From Rhizomonospora bruguierae (GTDB taxonomy: Bacteria > Actinomycetota > Actinomycetes > Mycobacteriales > Micromonosporaceae), in contig NZ_BBQH01000015.1 of NCBI RefSeq assembly GCF_018397995.1, positions 59,961 to 123,960 on the forward strand: a DNA stretch of 64,000 nt, written 5' to 3'. A model generated the notes under the pieces. The model was not told the DNA's origin and ran no database searches. It worked only from the letters and a program-made list of their open reading frames with translations. Below are positions 33,607 to 43,051 of this stretch, piece by piece. The position numbers and the translations under genes were made by a program. The first letter of the stretch is position 1. Each line of letters starts with the position of its first letter.

Positions 33607-35523
33607 GTGGAACACACTGTGCAGTTCGCGCCGGCCACCGGCCTGCTGAGCGGCATGTGGCTGCTGGTGGCGCTGCCGGCGGTCAGCGCGGCCGTCCTGC
33701 TGCTGCTCGGCCGCCGCGCCGACCGGTGGGGGCACTGGCTCGGCTGCCTGAGCGTCGGCGCCGCGTTCGTGCTCGGCCTGCTCTCCTTCTTCGCGCTGCG
33801 CGGGCAGGAGAACCGCGCCGTGCAGCTGAACCTGTGGGAGTTCATCTCGGCCGGCTCGTTCAGGGTCGACTTCGGCCTGCTGTTCGACCCGCTCTCCGCC
33901 GTCTTCGTGCTGCTGATCACCGGCGTGGGCTTCCTGATCCACGTGTACGCGGTCGGCTACATGGAGCACGACGAGGGCCGGCGCCGGTTCTTCGGGTACT
34001 TCAACCTCTTCGTCGCCGCGATGCTGGTGCTGGTGCTCGGCAACAACTACGTGATGACGTTCCTCGGCTGGGAGGGCGTGGGTCTCGCCAGCTACCTGCT
34101 CATCTCGTTCTGGTACGTCCGGCCGTCGGCGGCGACCGCGGGCAAGAAGGCGTTCCTGATGAACCGGGTCGGCGACGCCGCCTTCGTCATCGCGATCTTC
34201 CTGCTGTTCGCCCAGCTCGGCACGGTGAACTTCGACGGCGTCGCCAACCAGGTGCACACGCTCAGCTCGGGCGTCACCCTGATGCTGGGCCTGCTGCTGC
34301 TGCTCGGCGCGACCGGTAAGAGCGGCCAGTTCCCGCTGACCGCCTGGTTGCCGGACGCGATGGAGGGCCCGACCCCGGTCTCCGCGCTGATCCACGCCGC
34401 CACGATGGTGACCGGCGGCGTCTACCTGATCGCCCGGTCCAACTTCATCTTCACCGCGAACAGCACGCTCCAGTTGGTCGTGGTCAGCGTCGGCGCGCTC
34501 ACGCTGCTGATCGGCGCGATCATCGGCTGCGCCAAGGACGACATCAAGCGGGTGCTCGCCTGGTCCACGGTCAGCCAGATCGGCTACATGTTCCTCGGCG
34601 TCGGCCTCGGCGGCGCGGCGTACGCGCTGGCGATCGTCCACCTGCTGGCGCACGGCTTCTTCAAGGCCGGGCTGTTCCTCGGCGCCGGCTCGGTCATGCA
34701 CGGCATGCGCGACCAGGTGGACATCCGCCGGTTCGGCGGGCTGTGGAAGTACATGAAGATCACCTGGGTCACCTTCGGCCTGGCCTGGCTGGCGATCATC
34801 GGCCTCCCGCCGCTGTCCGGCTTCTTCTCCAAGGAGCCGATCATCGTGGCGGCGTTCGAGCGCAAGGACTGGACGGCCTGGCTGTTCGGCATCGCGGCGC
34901 TGCTCGGCGCCGGGCTCACCGCCTTCTACATGACCCGGCTGTTCATGCTGACCTTCCACGGGCCGAAGCGGTGGACGGACGACATCGAACACCCGCACGA
35001 GTCGCCGCCGATCATGACGATTCCGCTGGTTCTGCTGGCGGTCGGCTCGGTCGCCGCCGGTGGCCTGATGGTCGGTCCGGTGCCGAAGTGGCTCACCCCG
35101 GTCCTCGGCCACGAGGTGCGGGGCGAGGCGGTCCTCGCGCACAGCGCCATCACGATCCTGGCCATCGCGGTGACCCTGATCGGCGCGGGCCTGGCGTACC
35201 TGCTGTTCCGGGACGGCACGGCGACCGCGCCGCAGCCCGCCGGTGCGCTGGTCACCGCCGCGCGCAAGAACCTCTACATCGACGCGTTCAACGAGGCGGT
35301 GTTCGAGAAGCCCGGCATCTTCCTCACCCGCGCCCTGGTCTTCCTGGACGGCAAGGGCATCGATGGCGCGGTCAACGGGATCGCCGCCTCGGTGGGCGGC
35401 GGTTCGGGCCGGTTGCGCCGGCTCCAGACCGGCTTCGTCCGCTCCTACGCGATGTCCATGCTCACGGGTGCGCTGCTGGTCGTGGCCGCGTTCCTCGCGG
35501 TTCAGTACGGGTGGTTCGCATGA
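33607..35523 (+). CDS. nuoL: NADH-quinone oxidoreductase subunit L (proton-pumping)
   Basis: 638 residues, GTG start. Antiporter-like subunit: WEGVGLASYLLISFWY, the channel Lys in LLLLGATGKSGQFPLTAWLPDAMEGPTPVSALIHAATMV, and CAKDDIKRVLAWSTVSQIGYM. The C-terminal lateral helix region follows (LYIDAFNEAVFEKP). ATGA overlap with nuoM. Confidence 0.97.
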   Translation: MEHTVQFAPATGLLSGMWLLVALPAVSAAVLLLLGRRADRWGHWLGCLSVGAAFVLGLLSFFALRGQENRAVQLNLWEFISAGSFRVDFGLLFDPLSAVFVLLITGVGFLIHVYAVGYMEHDEGRRRFFGYFNLFVAAMLVLVLGNNYVMTFLGWEGVGLASYLLISFWYVRPSAATAGKKAFLMNRVGDAAFVIAIFLLFAQLGTVNFDGVANQVHTLSSGVTLMLGLLLLLGATGKSGQFPLTAWLPDAMEGPTPVSALIHAATMVTGGVYLIARSNFIFTANSTLQLVVVSVGALTLLIGAIIGCAKDDIKRVLAWSTVSQIGYMFLGVGLGGAAYALAIVHLLAHGFFKAGLFLGAGSVMHGMRDQVDIRRFGGLWKYMKITWVTFGLAWLAIIGLPPLSGFFSKEPIIVAAFERKDWTAWLFGIAALLGAGLTAFYMTRLFMLTFHGPKRWTDDIEHPHESPPIMTIPLVLLAVGSVAAGGLMVGPVPKWLTPVLGHEVRGEAVLAHSAITILAIAVTLIGAGLAYLLFRDGTATAPQPAGALVTAARKNLYIDAFNEAVFEKPGIFLTRALVFLDGKGIDGAVNGIAASVGGGSGRLRRLQTGFVRSYAMSMLTGALLVVAAFLAVQYGWFA

Positions 35524-37046
35524 ATTTTCCGTTCCTCTCGGTTCTGACGGTGGCGCCGCTGGTCGGCGCGGTCGTCGTGGCGCTGCTGCCCCGGACCAGG
35601 CCGGCGCTGGCCAAGCAGGTCGCGCTCGGCTGGTCGGTGGCGGTGCTGGCGCTGTCCGTGGCGATGTGGATCGCGTACCAGGCCGGCGGCGACCGGTTCC
35701 AGTTCCGCGAGTCGTACCCGTGGATCCCGAACTGGGGCGTGCGGTTCACCTTCGCGGCCGACGGCATCGCGCTGGTCATGCTCATGCTGATCGCGGTGCT
35801 GATGCCGCTGGTGATCCTCGCCTCCTGGCACGACGCCGAGCGCGGCAAGCGCAACGTGCCGGTGTACTTCGCCCTGCTGCTGGCCCTGCAGAGCACGATG
35901 TTCGGGGTGTTCGCCGCCGCGGACGTCTTCCTGTTCTACGTGTTCTTCGAGGTCATGCTCGTGCCGATGTACTTCCTCATCGGCAGCTACGGCGGCGGCA
36001 AGCGCCAGTACGCGGCGGTGAAGTTCTTCCTGTACTCGCTGGTCGGCGGCCTGTTCATGCTGGCCGCGGTGATCGGCCTGTGGGTGCTGGGCGGTCACAC
36101 CTTCGACTGGCAGGCGCTGGTCGACGCCAACTTCTCCACCGGGGCGGAGCGCTGGCTGTTCCTCGGTTTCTTCGCCGCGTTCGCGATCAAGGCGCCGTTC
36201 TTCCCGTTCCACACCTGGCTGCCGGACGCCGGCGGCGCGGCGCCGGCCGGTGCCGCGGCGATCCTCGTCGGCGTGCTGGACAAGGTCGGCACGTTCGGCA
36301 TCCTGCGGTACTGCCTGCCGCTGTTTCCCGAGGCGTCGCGGTACTTCGCGCCGCTGGCGCTGACCCTGGCGGTCATCGGCATCATCTACGCCGCCCTGCT
36401 GGCGGTCGGCCAGAACGACCTCAAGCGGCTGGTCTCGTACACCTCGATCGCGCACTTCGGCTTCATCGGGGTGGGCATCTTCGCGTTCACCACCCAGGCC
36501 GGCACCGGCGCGGTGCTCTACATGGTCAACCACGGTCTGGCCACCGGCCTGCTGTTCCTGGTCGTCGGCATGTTCGTCGCCCGGCGCAACTCGGCCCTGG
36601 TCAGCGACTTCGGCGGGGCCGGGAAGCTGCTGCCGCTGCTGGCCGGCGTGCTGCTCTTCGCCGGCCTGGCGTCCCTGGCGCTGCCGGGCACCGCGCCGTT
36701 CGTCTCCGAGTTCCTGGTGCTGCTCGGCTCGTTCACGGTGAACAAGACCGTCGCGGTGATCGCCACCAGCGGCATCATCCTGGCCGCCGGGTACGTGCTG
36801 TGGATGATCCAGCGCACCACCCAGGGCACGGTGAACCCGGCGCTGGCCAGCAACGAGGGCATGCGCCACGACATGTCGCTGCGCGAGAAGGTCGTCGTCG
36901 CGCCGCTGATCGCGCTGATCGTGCTGCTCGGCTTCTACCCGAAGCCGGTCACCGACGTCATCAACCCCGCCGTCAAGGCCACCATGGCCGACGTCGGCGC
37001 GTCCGACCCGGCGCCGGCCGCCGGCACCACGGAGGCTGCTCGATGA
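35520..37046 (+). CDS. nuoM: NADH-quinone oxidoreductase subunit M (proton-pumping)
   Basis: 508 residues; fourteen-helix antiporter-like subunit. Channel residues lie in FFEVMLVPMYFLIG, KAPFFPFHTWLPDAGGAAPAGAAAILVGVLDKVG and GQNDLKRLVSYTSIAHFGF. ATG overlaps nuoL and its stop overlaps nuoN (ATGA). Confidence 0.97.
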   Translation: MNFPFLSVLTVAPLVGAVVVALLPRTRPALAKQVALGWSVAVLALSVAMWIAYQAGGDRFQFRESYPWIPNWGVRFTFAADGIALVMLMLIAVLMPLVILASWHDAERGKRNVPVYFALLLALQSTMFGVFAAADVFLFYVFFEVMLVPMYFLIGSYGGGKRQYAAVKFFLYSLVGGLFMLAAVIGLWVLGGHTFDWQALVDANFSTGAERWLFLGFFAAFAIKAPFFPFHTWLPDAGGAAPAGAAAILVGVLDKVGTFGILRYCLPLFPEASRYFAPLALTLAVIGIIYAALLAVGQNDLKRLVSYTSIAHFGFIGVGIFAFTTQAGTGAVLYMVNHGLATGLLFLVVGMFVARRNSALVSDFGGAGKLLPLLAGVLLFAGLASLALPGTAPFVSEFLVLLGSFTVNKTVAVIATSGIILAAGYVLWMIQRTTQGTVNPALASNEGMRHDMSLREKVVVAPLIALIVLLGFYPKPVTDVINPAVKATMADVGASDPAPAAGTTEAAR

Positions 37047-38575
37047 ACGACCTGAAGCTGCCCGCGATCGACTACGCGGCGCTGGCGCCCATGCTGATCC
37101 TGTTCGGCGTCGCGTGCCTCGGCGTGCTGGTCGAGGCGGCGGTCCCGCGCGCCCGGCGCGGCCTGGTCCAGGTGCCGCTGGGGCTGCTGGGGCTGGTGGC
37201 GGCGCTGGTGTTCGTCATCGCCGAGGCGGGTACCCGCAAGCGCACCGCCGGCGAGGCGATCGCGATCGACGGCCCGGCGCTGTTCCTCCAGGGCGCGATC
37301 ATCGTGCTCGGGGTGGTCGCGCTGCTGCTGATCGCGGAGCGCTCGCTGGAGCCCGGCGGCCCGTTCGTCGCCCAGCCGGCCCGCCCGGTCGGCTCCGAGG
37401 CGGACCGCTCCCAGGCCGCCGGCGAGGGCGGCGCCACCGAGGCGTACCCCCTGGTGATGTTCGCCCTGGCCGGCATGCTGCTGTTCGTCGCCGCGAACGA
37501 CCTGCTGACGATGTTCGTCGCGCTGGAGGTCTTCTCGCTGCCGCTGTACCTGCTCTGCGCGCTGGCCCGGCGGCGCCGGCTGCTCAGCCAGGAGGCGGCG
37601 CTGAAGTACTTCCTGCTTGGCGCGTACGCGTCCGCGTTCTTCCTGTTCGGCATCGCGCTGATCTACGGGTACGCCGGGGCGATCACCTTCTCCCGCATCC
37701 ACCAGGCGGTCACCGCCGGCACCGGCAGCGGGGTGCTGCTGTTCGCCGGCCTGGCCCTGCTGGCGATCGGCCTGCTGTTCAAGGCGGCCGCCGCGCCGTT
37801 CCACGTCTGGACCCCGGACGTGTACCAGGGTGCGCCGACCCCGATCACCAGCCTGATGGCGGCGTGCACCAAGACCGCGGCGTTCGGCGCGCTGCTGCGC
37901 GTGCTGTACGTCGGGTTCCCGGGGGCCACCTGGGACTTCCGGCCGATCATCGGGGTCATCGCGATCCTGACGATGCTGGTCGGCGCGGTCTTGGCGGTGA
38001 CGCAGACCGACATGAAGCGCCTGCTGGCGTACTCGTCGATCGCCAACGCCGGGTACCTGCTGGTCGGCGTGCTCGCGATGACCCCGGAGGGCGTCTCCAG
38101 CACCCTGTTCTACCTGGTGGCGTACGGCTTTACGGTGATCGCCGCGTTCGCCGTGGTGACCCTGGTCCGGGACGCGGACGGCGAGGCCACCCACCTGTCC
38201 CGCTGGGCCGGGCTGGGGCGTCGCTCGCCGCTGTTCGCCGGGGTGTTCACCTTCCTGCTGCTGGCCTTCGCCGGCATCCCGTTGACCAGCGGCTTCACCA
38301 GCAAGTTCGCGGTCTTCGGGGCGGCCTTCGGCGGCGGGCAGGTGTGGCTGGTGGTGGCCGGTGTGGTCACCAGCATGCTGCTGGCCTTCCCGTACCTGCG
38401 GGTCGTGGTGATGATGTGGCTGTCCGAGCCGGGGGAGAGCACCCCGAGCGTCTCGGTGCCCGGCGCGTTCACCTCGGCGGCGCTGGTCATCGGCGTGCTG
38501 GTCACGCTGCTGCTGGGCGTCCTGCCCGGCCCGCTGCTGGACCTGACCACGAGGGCCGGCGACTTCGTCAGATGA
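37043..38575 (+). CDS. nuoN: NADH-quinone oxidoreductase subunit N (proton-pumping)
   Basis: 510 residues. Antiporter-like fold with ALEVFSLPLYLLCAL, FKAAAAPFHVWTPDVYQGAPTPITSLMAACTKTAAF and TQTDMKRLLAYSSIANAGYLL. A Pro/Gly/Ser-rich loop after helix 3 (EPGGPFVAQPARPVGSEADRS) is an unusually long insertion. It ends the nuo operon; a polyprenyl synthase gene starts 52 bp later. Confidence 0.97.
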   Translation: MNDLKLPAIDYAALAPMLILFGVACLGVLVEAAVPRARRGLVQVPLGLLGLVAALVFVIAEAGTRKRTAGEAIAIDGPALFLQGAIIVLGVVALLLIAERSLEPGGPFVAQPARPVGSEADRSQAAGEGGATEAYPLVMFALAGMLLFVAANDLLTMFVALEVFSLPLYLLCALARRRRLLSQEAALKYFLLGAYASAFFLFGIALIYGYAGAITFSRIHQAVTAGTGSGVLLFAGLALLAIGLLFKAAAAPFHVWTPDVYQGAPTPITSLMAACTKTAAFGALLRVLYVGFPGATWDFRPIIGVIAILTMLVGAVLAVTQTDMKRLLAYSSIANAGYLLVGVLAMTPEGVSSTLFYLVAYGFTVIAAFAVVTLVRDADGEATHLSRWAGLGRRSPLFAGVFTFLLLAFAGIPLTSGFTSKFAVFGAAFGGGQVWLVVAGVVTSMLLAFPYLRVVVMMWLSEPGESTPSVSVPGAFTSAALVIGVLVTLLLGVLPGPLLDLTTRAGDFVR

Positions 38576-38627
38576 CCGACGTGCCGCAGCGCCGCCCCCG
38601 GCCCACACCTGGTCGCGGCGCTGTGGC

Positions 38628-39689
38628 ATGGTTGGGTGCGTGGTGGGGAGCCTGAGCGCCGTGCAGCCCGGTGGGTTCGATCTGGGGGCGCTGACCGCGA
38701 TCGGCGTGGAGTTCGCCGACCCGGAGTTGACGAGCACCATCACCACCGTGCTGAACCGGGTCGAGGGCGAGTTGCTAACCGCGGTCACCAGCGCCGACCC
38801 GTTCGTCACCGAGGCGGCCCGGCACCTGGCTGAGGCGGGCGGCAAGCGGTTCCGCCCGCTGCTGGTGGCGCTGGGGGCGCATTTCGGCGACCCGATGGCG
38901 TCGATGGTGGTCCCGGCCGCCGTGGTGGTGGAGCTGACCCACCTGGCCACCCTGTACCACGACGACGTGATGGATGAGGCGCCCGTGCGCCGGGGCGCCC
39001 CGAGCGCCAACTCCCGCTGGACCAACTCGGTGGCCATCCTGGTCGGTGACTACCTGTTCGCCCGGGCCGCCGATGTCGCCGCTGACCTGGGTGCCGATGC
39101 GGTCCGTATCCAGGCCCGCACGTTCGCCCGGCTGGTGCAGGGCCAGATCGCCGAGACGGTCGGCCCGCGGGACGGCGCCGACCCGATCACCCACTACCTG
39201 CGGGTCATCGCGGAGAAGACCGGCTCGCTGATCGCCACGTCCGCCCGGTTCGGCGCCATGTTCGGCGGAGCCAACCCGGAGCAGGTGGAGCGCCTGGCGG
39301 CGTACGGCGAGGCGATCGGCGTGGCGTTCCAGCTCTCCGACGATCTGCTCGACATCGCCTCCGAGTCGTACCAGTCCGGCAAGACGCCCGGCACCGACCT
39401 GCGCGAGGGTGTGCTGACGCTGCCCGTGCTGTACGCGTTGGCGGCCGACGATGCGGATGCCGCGTCCACCCGGCTGCGGGAGATCCTGTCGGCCGGGCCG
39501 ATCACCGACGACGCCCTGCACGCGGAGGCGCTGGGCCTGCTGCGGGAGTCGCCGGCGTTGAAGCGGGCCCGGGAGACGGTCCGCTCGTACGCGGAGAACG
39601 CCCGTGCCCGGCTGGCGCCGCTGCCGCAGCGGCCGGCCCGTGTCGCGCTGGAGTCGCTGTGTGACTTCATCGTCGACCGTACGAGCTGA
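38628..39689 (+). CDS. Long-chain polyprenyl diphosphate synthase
   Basis: 353 residues; trans-isoprenyl diphosphate synthase. First Asp-rich motif is DDVMD at 112-116 within LYHDDVMDEAPVRRG, second is QLSDDLLDIASE; GGKRFRPLLVALG binds the substrate. It is most likely the heptaprenyl/nonaprenyl enzyme that makes the menaquinone side chain, given the residues before the first motif and its place directly after nuoN on the same strand. Chain length cannot be fixed from sequence. ATG 38628 is assumed; GTG 38643 is an alternative. Confidence 0.87.
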   Translation: MVGCVVGSLSAVQPGGFDLGALTAIGVEFADPELTSTITTVLNRVEGELLTAVTSADPFVTEAARHLAEAGGKRFRPLLVALGAHFGDPMASMVVPAAVVVELTHLATLYHDDVMDEAPVRRGAPSANSRWTNSVAILVGDYLFARAADVAADLGADAVRIQARTFARLVQGQIAETVGPRDGADPITHYLRVIAEKTGSLIATSARFGAMFGGANPEQVERLAAYGEAIGVAFQLSDDLLDIASESYQSGKTPGTDLREGVLTLPVLYALAADDADAASTRLREILSAGPITDDALHAEALGLLRESPALKRARETVRSYAENARARLAPLPQRPARVALESLCDFIVDRTS

Positions 39690-39911
39690 CATTTACCCCG
39701 CCACGCGCCAGTTATACGAGGTTCGTTCGATTTCTCGTGCTCGTGCGCGCGAAATGGCCCGAAATAGGGTGATGCGCGAAGCGTGATCGACGAATAGAGT
39801 TGTAGCGATGTGCGTACGGTGCGTGGCATCGCCTTCCGGCTCCCGGGTCGAGGGCCTTTTCCCGCACCGGAGCTTTTTCATATGGTGTAAGTCCATGGTG
39901 GCGGAGGTGCG
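39690..39911 (+). other. Intergenic region before the IclR gene
   Basis: 222 bp without a supported gene. It is AT-richer than its surroundings, with CGAAAT repeats, AGCTTTTTCATATGG near the 3' end as possible promoter DNA, and GGCGGAGGTGCG just before the next start as ribosome site. No clear hairpin follows the synthase gene. Confidence 0.5.
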
Positions 39912-40700
39912 GTGGTGCGCGACCCCCTGGCGGAACCTTCTGATCTCATCCGCAGCGTGTCCCGCGCGCTGCGTGTGCTGGAGGCGGTGGGTAGGGCGCC
40001 GCGGGGGTTGACCGTGAAGCAGATCGCCCGGCGCTGCGAGCTGACCGTGGCGACGACCTACCACCTGGTCCGCACGCTCGCCTACGAGGGCTACGTGATC
40101 CGCCGGGAGGACGGTACCTACGTGGTCGGCCTGGAGATCGCCGACCGGTACCGGGAACTCGTCGTCGCCTTCCGTGGCCCGGCCGCCGTGGGGGAGACCC
40201 TGCGCCGGGCCGCCGCCGACACCGGCTACACCCACTACCTGGGCCGCTTCGTCGGCACCCGGGTGGCGGTCAGCGCCTCCGCCGACGGGCCCCGCTCCCC
40301 GTACCAGGAGGAGTTCGCCCCCGGCTTCGACGAGGGCGCCCACGCCACCGCCATGGGCAAGGCGCTGCTGGCCACCCTCACACCCGACCAGCGGTTCCGG
40401 TACCTGAAGGAGTGGGGGATGCGGCAGTTCACCCCCGCGACGCTGGTCTCGCCCGAGGCGCTGGAGGCCGACCTGCTCGCCGGCGACCGGCGCGGCATGC
40501 AGATCGAGGTGGGGCAGTACCGCCCCGGGGTCGCGTGCGCCGCCGTGGTCGTGATCCCCGACCGGGATCTGGAGCGCCGCGTCGTGCTGGCCTGCTCGAT
40601 GCCGGCCGCCGACCTGATGGCCTCCGCGCGGGTGATCCGGTCGAAGCTGCTCTCGACCGCGCGCGGGCTGGCCGACGTGCTGGAGGCCGACCCCGCCTGA
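39912..40700 (+). CDS. IclR-family transcriptional regulator
   Basis: 262 residues. N-terminal winged helix (SRALRVLEAVGRAPRGLTVKQIARRCELTVATTYHLVRTLAYEGYVIRR is spread over residues 15-60), followed by the IclR effector domain (GEEFAPGFDEGAHATAMGKALLA-like FDEGAHATAMGKALLATL, and GVACAAVVVIPDR). IclR proteins bind small organic acids and often control neighbouring catabolic genes, but the neighbours here are complex I/polyprenyl synthesis and a PhoX-like gene. GTG start (39912) with GGAGG upstream; a second GTG follows immediately. Confidence 0.88.
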   Translation: MVRDPLAEPSDLIRSVSRALRVLEAVGRAPRGLTVKQIARRCELTVATTYHLVRTLAYEGYVIRREDGTYVVGLEIADRYRELVVAFRGPAAVGETLRRAAADTGYTHYLGRFVGTRVAVSASADGPRSPYQEEFAPGFDEGAHATAMGKALLATLTPDQRFRYLKEWGMRQFTPATLVSPEALEADLLAGDRRGMQIEVGQYRPGVACAAVVVIPDRDLERRVVLACSMPAADLMASARVIRSKLLSTARGLADVLEADPA

Positions 40701-40728
40701 GCGGCGGGGCCGGCCCCTCAGGGCGCGA

Positions 40729-42840
40729 CTAGGCGCCGATGGCGCCGCCGTCCAGGCGCCAGGTCACCACCACGCCGGGCTTGCTGAAGTCGCCGTCCGG
40801 CCAGGTCGAGGCGGGCTCCTCCAGGCTCGCGCCGGTGATCTCGCCGGGGTGCTGCACCGCCACGAACACCGAGCGGTTGTCCCCGGTGATGAACGGCCCG
40901 CAGGTCTCGGCGCCGTACGGCACCGTCAGGAACTGCTTCAGGTGCCCCTTCTCCGGCCCCTCGACCGCCGTCGCGAACAGCCCGTCGTTGCTGCCGAGGG
41001 CGTTGCCGTCGGTGGCGATCCACAGGTTGCCCGCGCCGTCGAACGCCACGTTGTCCGGGCAGGAGATCGGCGAGACCTTGCTCTTGTCGTAGCCGGCGAA
41101 GTACGTCGACGGGTCGGTCGGGTCGCCGCAGACGATCGGCAGCTCCCAGGTGAACGTCTCCGCCGTGTGGTCACCGCCGTCCTCGGTGATCGCGAGGATG
41201 TGGCCGTGCTTGTTGCCGGGGCGCGGGTTCGCCTCGTCCACGGCCGGGTCGCTGCCGACGCCCCGGTTGGTGTTGTTGGTCAGCGCCGCGTAGATCTTGC
41301 CGTTGACCGGGTTCGGCTCGACGTCCTCCGGGCGGTCCATCTTCGTGGCGCCGACCGCGTCGCCGGCCAGCCGGGTGAAGGTGAGCACGTCCACGACGGG
41401 CATCCCGTCCACGTACGACCGGGTGCCGCTGACCAGCTTGATCCACCGGCCGGTTCCGTTGAACGCGCCGTCGCTGGGCAGCTTGCCGCTGCCGTCGATC
41501 TCGTCGGCGCTGCTGAACGACAGCTTCGCCACGTACAGCGTCCCCGACTCCAGCAGGGTCAGGTTGTGCTCCTTGGCCTGCCGGGAGTTGCCCGGCTTGA
41601 ACTTCTTCTCCGAGACGAACTTGTACAGGTAGTCGAAGCGCTCGTCGTCGCCCATGTACGCGACCGCGTGGCCGCTGCGCGCCAGGATCACGTTGGCGCC
41701 CTCGTGCTTGAACCGGCCCAGCGCGGTGTGCTTGCGCGGCCGGGAGGCCGGGTCGAACGGGTCCACCTCGACGATCCAGCCGAAGCGGTGCGCCTCGTTC
41801 GGGTGCTTGGCCAGGTCGAAGCGCTTGTCCGCGCGGTCCCACTTGCGGCTGCCGGACGGGTACCGGTTCTTCACGTCGATCCCGTACCGGGCCAGCTTCG
41901 GCTGGATCGCGGCCGGCGCGCCGTCGCCGCCGACGAAGTACTGGTTGAAGTTCTCCTCGCCGGAGAGCACCGTGCCCCACGGGGTCACCCCGCCGGCGCA
42001 GTTGTTCAGCGTGCCGACGACCGTGCGCCCGGCCGGGTCCGCCGCGGTCTTCAGCCACGCCGAGCCGGCCGCCGGGCCGGTCAGGTCGAACTTGGTCGCC
42101 AGCGCGGTGATCCGCCGGTTGTAGTGGCGCCCACCCCGGTCCACCCGGACCCACCGGCCCGAGCGCCCGTCCCGTTCGATCTCCACCACGGACAGGCCGT
42201 GCGCGGCGATGGCGGCCTTCACCTGCTCCACGCTCAGCGCGTCCAGGCTGGTGAAGCCGGGGAACATCAGCTCCTCGTTGGTGTACTCGTGGTTCACCAC
42301 CAGCAGGGCGCGGTCGCCGTTGCCGGGCAGCGGCAGCACCGCCACGAAGTCGTTGTTGTACCCGAACTGCGCCGACTGGCTCGCCGCCGTCTGCTTGTGC
42401 ACGTTCAGCGCGGGCGCACCGGGCACCACCTCGTCACCCCAGCGGATGACCACCGAGTGGTCGTACCCGTTGGGAACGATGAACGTGTCGAGCCGGTTCG
42501 GGGGGATGGGCTTGAAGGTCAGGGGGCCGGCCTTGACCGGGCCGTTGCCCGCACCGCCGCCCTTGCCTTTGCCCTTGCCGGTGGCGGGCGCGGCGGCGGC
42601 CGGGGCGGCGGCCGCGAGCGCGCCACCGCCGAGGCCCAGCACGAGCGCGCCGGCGCCCGCGCCCAGCACGCCCCGGCGGGACATCTCGGCCCGTACCAGG
42701 TCACCGAGGTACTCGTTGTCGGACTCGTTGGGTACCGGGTGGCCGCAGGCGTTGCCGCAGCGATAGCGGCACGTCATGCTGTCGCGCCCGGTGTGGCCGG
42801 GCGCGCCGAGCAGCGGAAGGAAACGTGGACGGTTGGTCAT
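40729..42840 (-). CDS. phoX: Tat-exported PhoX-like (DUF839) phosphatase
   Basis: 703 residues from ATG 42840. A Cys-rich leader (CRYRCGNACGHPVPN) precedes the Tat motif SRRGVLG with the twin Arg at 55-56 and an Ala/Gly hydrophobic core, so it is probably folded before export. The body is the DUF839/PhoX beta-propeller: VVNHEYTNEELMFPG, TLNNCAGGVTPWGTVLSGEENF, ALGRFKHEGANVI, PEDVEPNPVNGKIY, CPDNVAFDGAGNLWIATDG. PhoX enzymes are Ca/Fe-dependent alkaline phosphatases, but several DUF839 members are unproven. Divergent from an ECF sigma gene 211 bp away, and convergent with the IclR gene. Confidence 0.87.
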   Translation of the reverse strand: MTNRPRFLPLLGAPGHTGRDSMTCRYRCGNACGHPVPNESDNEYLGDLVRAEMSRRGVLGAGAGALVLGLGGGALAAAAPAAAAPATGKGKGKGGGAGNGPVKAGPLTFKPIPPNRLDTFIVPNGYDHSVVIRWGDEVVPGAPALNVHKQTAASQSAQFGYNNDFVAVLPLPGNGDRALLVVNHEYTNEELMFPGFTSLDALSVEQVKAAIAAHGLSVVEIERDGRSGRWVRVDRGGRHYNRRITALATKFDLTGPAAGSAWLKTAADPAGRTVVGTLNNCAGGVTPWGTVLSGEENFNQYFVGGDGAPAAIQPKLARYGIDVKNRYPSGSRKWDRADKRFDLAKHPNEAHRFGWIVEVDPFDPASRPRKHTALGRFKHEGANVILARSGHAVAYMGDDERFDYLYKFVSEKKFKPGNSRQAKEHNLTLLESGTLYVAKLSFSSADEIDGSGKLPSDGAFNGTGRWIKLVSGTRSYVDGMPVVDVLTFTRLAGDAVGATKMDRPEDVEPNPVNGKIYAALTNNTNRGVGSDPAVDEANPRPGNKHGHILAITEDGGDHTAETFTWELPIVCGDPTDPSTYFAGYDKSKVSPISCPDNVAFDGAGNLWIATDGNALGSNDGLFATAVEGPEKGHLKQFLTVPYGAETCGPFITGDNRSVFVAVQHPGEITGASLEEPASTWPDGDFSKPGVVVTWRLDGGAIGA

Positions 42841-42945
42841 GGCCCGGAAGGTAGGGGCGAGGGGCACGAAACCGGTGAGAACCCGCGGTCGCCCCGGTGA
42901 ATGCGCAGTGAACCTCTGCGGCTCTCGACCAGGGCGGACCGGGCT

Positions 42946-42973
42946 TGAACCAAACCGGGGCGGCCGCCGTGAA
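42946..42973 (+). promoter_or_regulatory. Candidate ECF-type promoter in the phoX-sigma intergenic region
   Basis: TGAACC (42946-42951) and CGTGAA (42968-42973) are separated by 16 bp, resembling the -35 (GAAC core) and -10 (CGT core) elements of ECF sigma promoters. It points towards the sigma gene at 43052. The match is by eye and modest, so it is only a proposal for autoregulation. Confidence 0.3.
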
Positions 42974-43051
42974 TGAGATCAGAGGCACGGCGAGGGGCGC
43001 GACGCCCCGGCGAGGAGCGGAGATGGACGAACGGGTGGCGCGCGGGGCACC

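Noticed and set aside
39690-39911. Short open frames in the gap between polyprenyl synthase and IclR
   Set aside because: They lack ribosome sites and family motifs and lie in promoter-like DNA; treated as intergenic.
40706-40717. GGGGCCGGCCCC between the IclR gene and phoX as terminator
   Set aside because: The palindrome has no loop and is typical of GC-rich DNA; not supported as a terminator.
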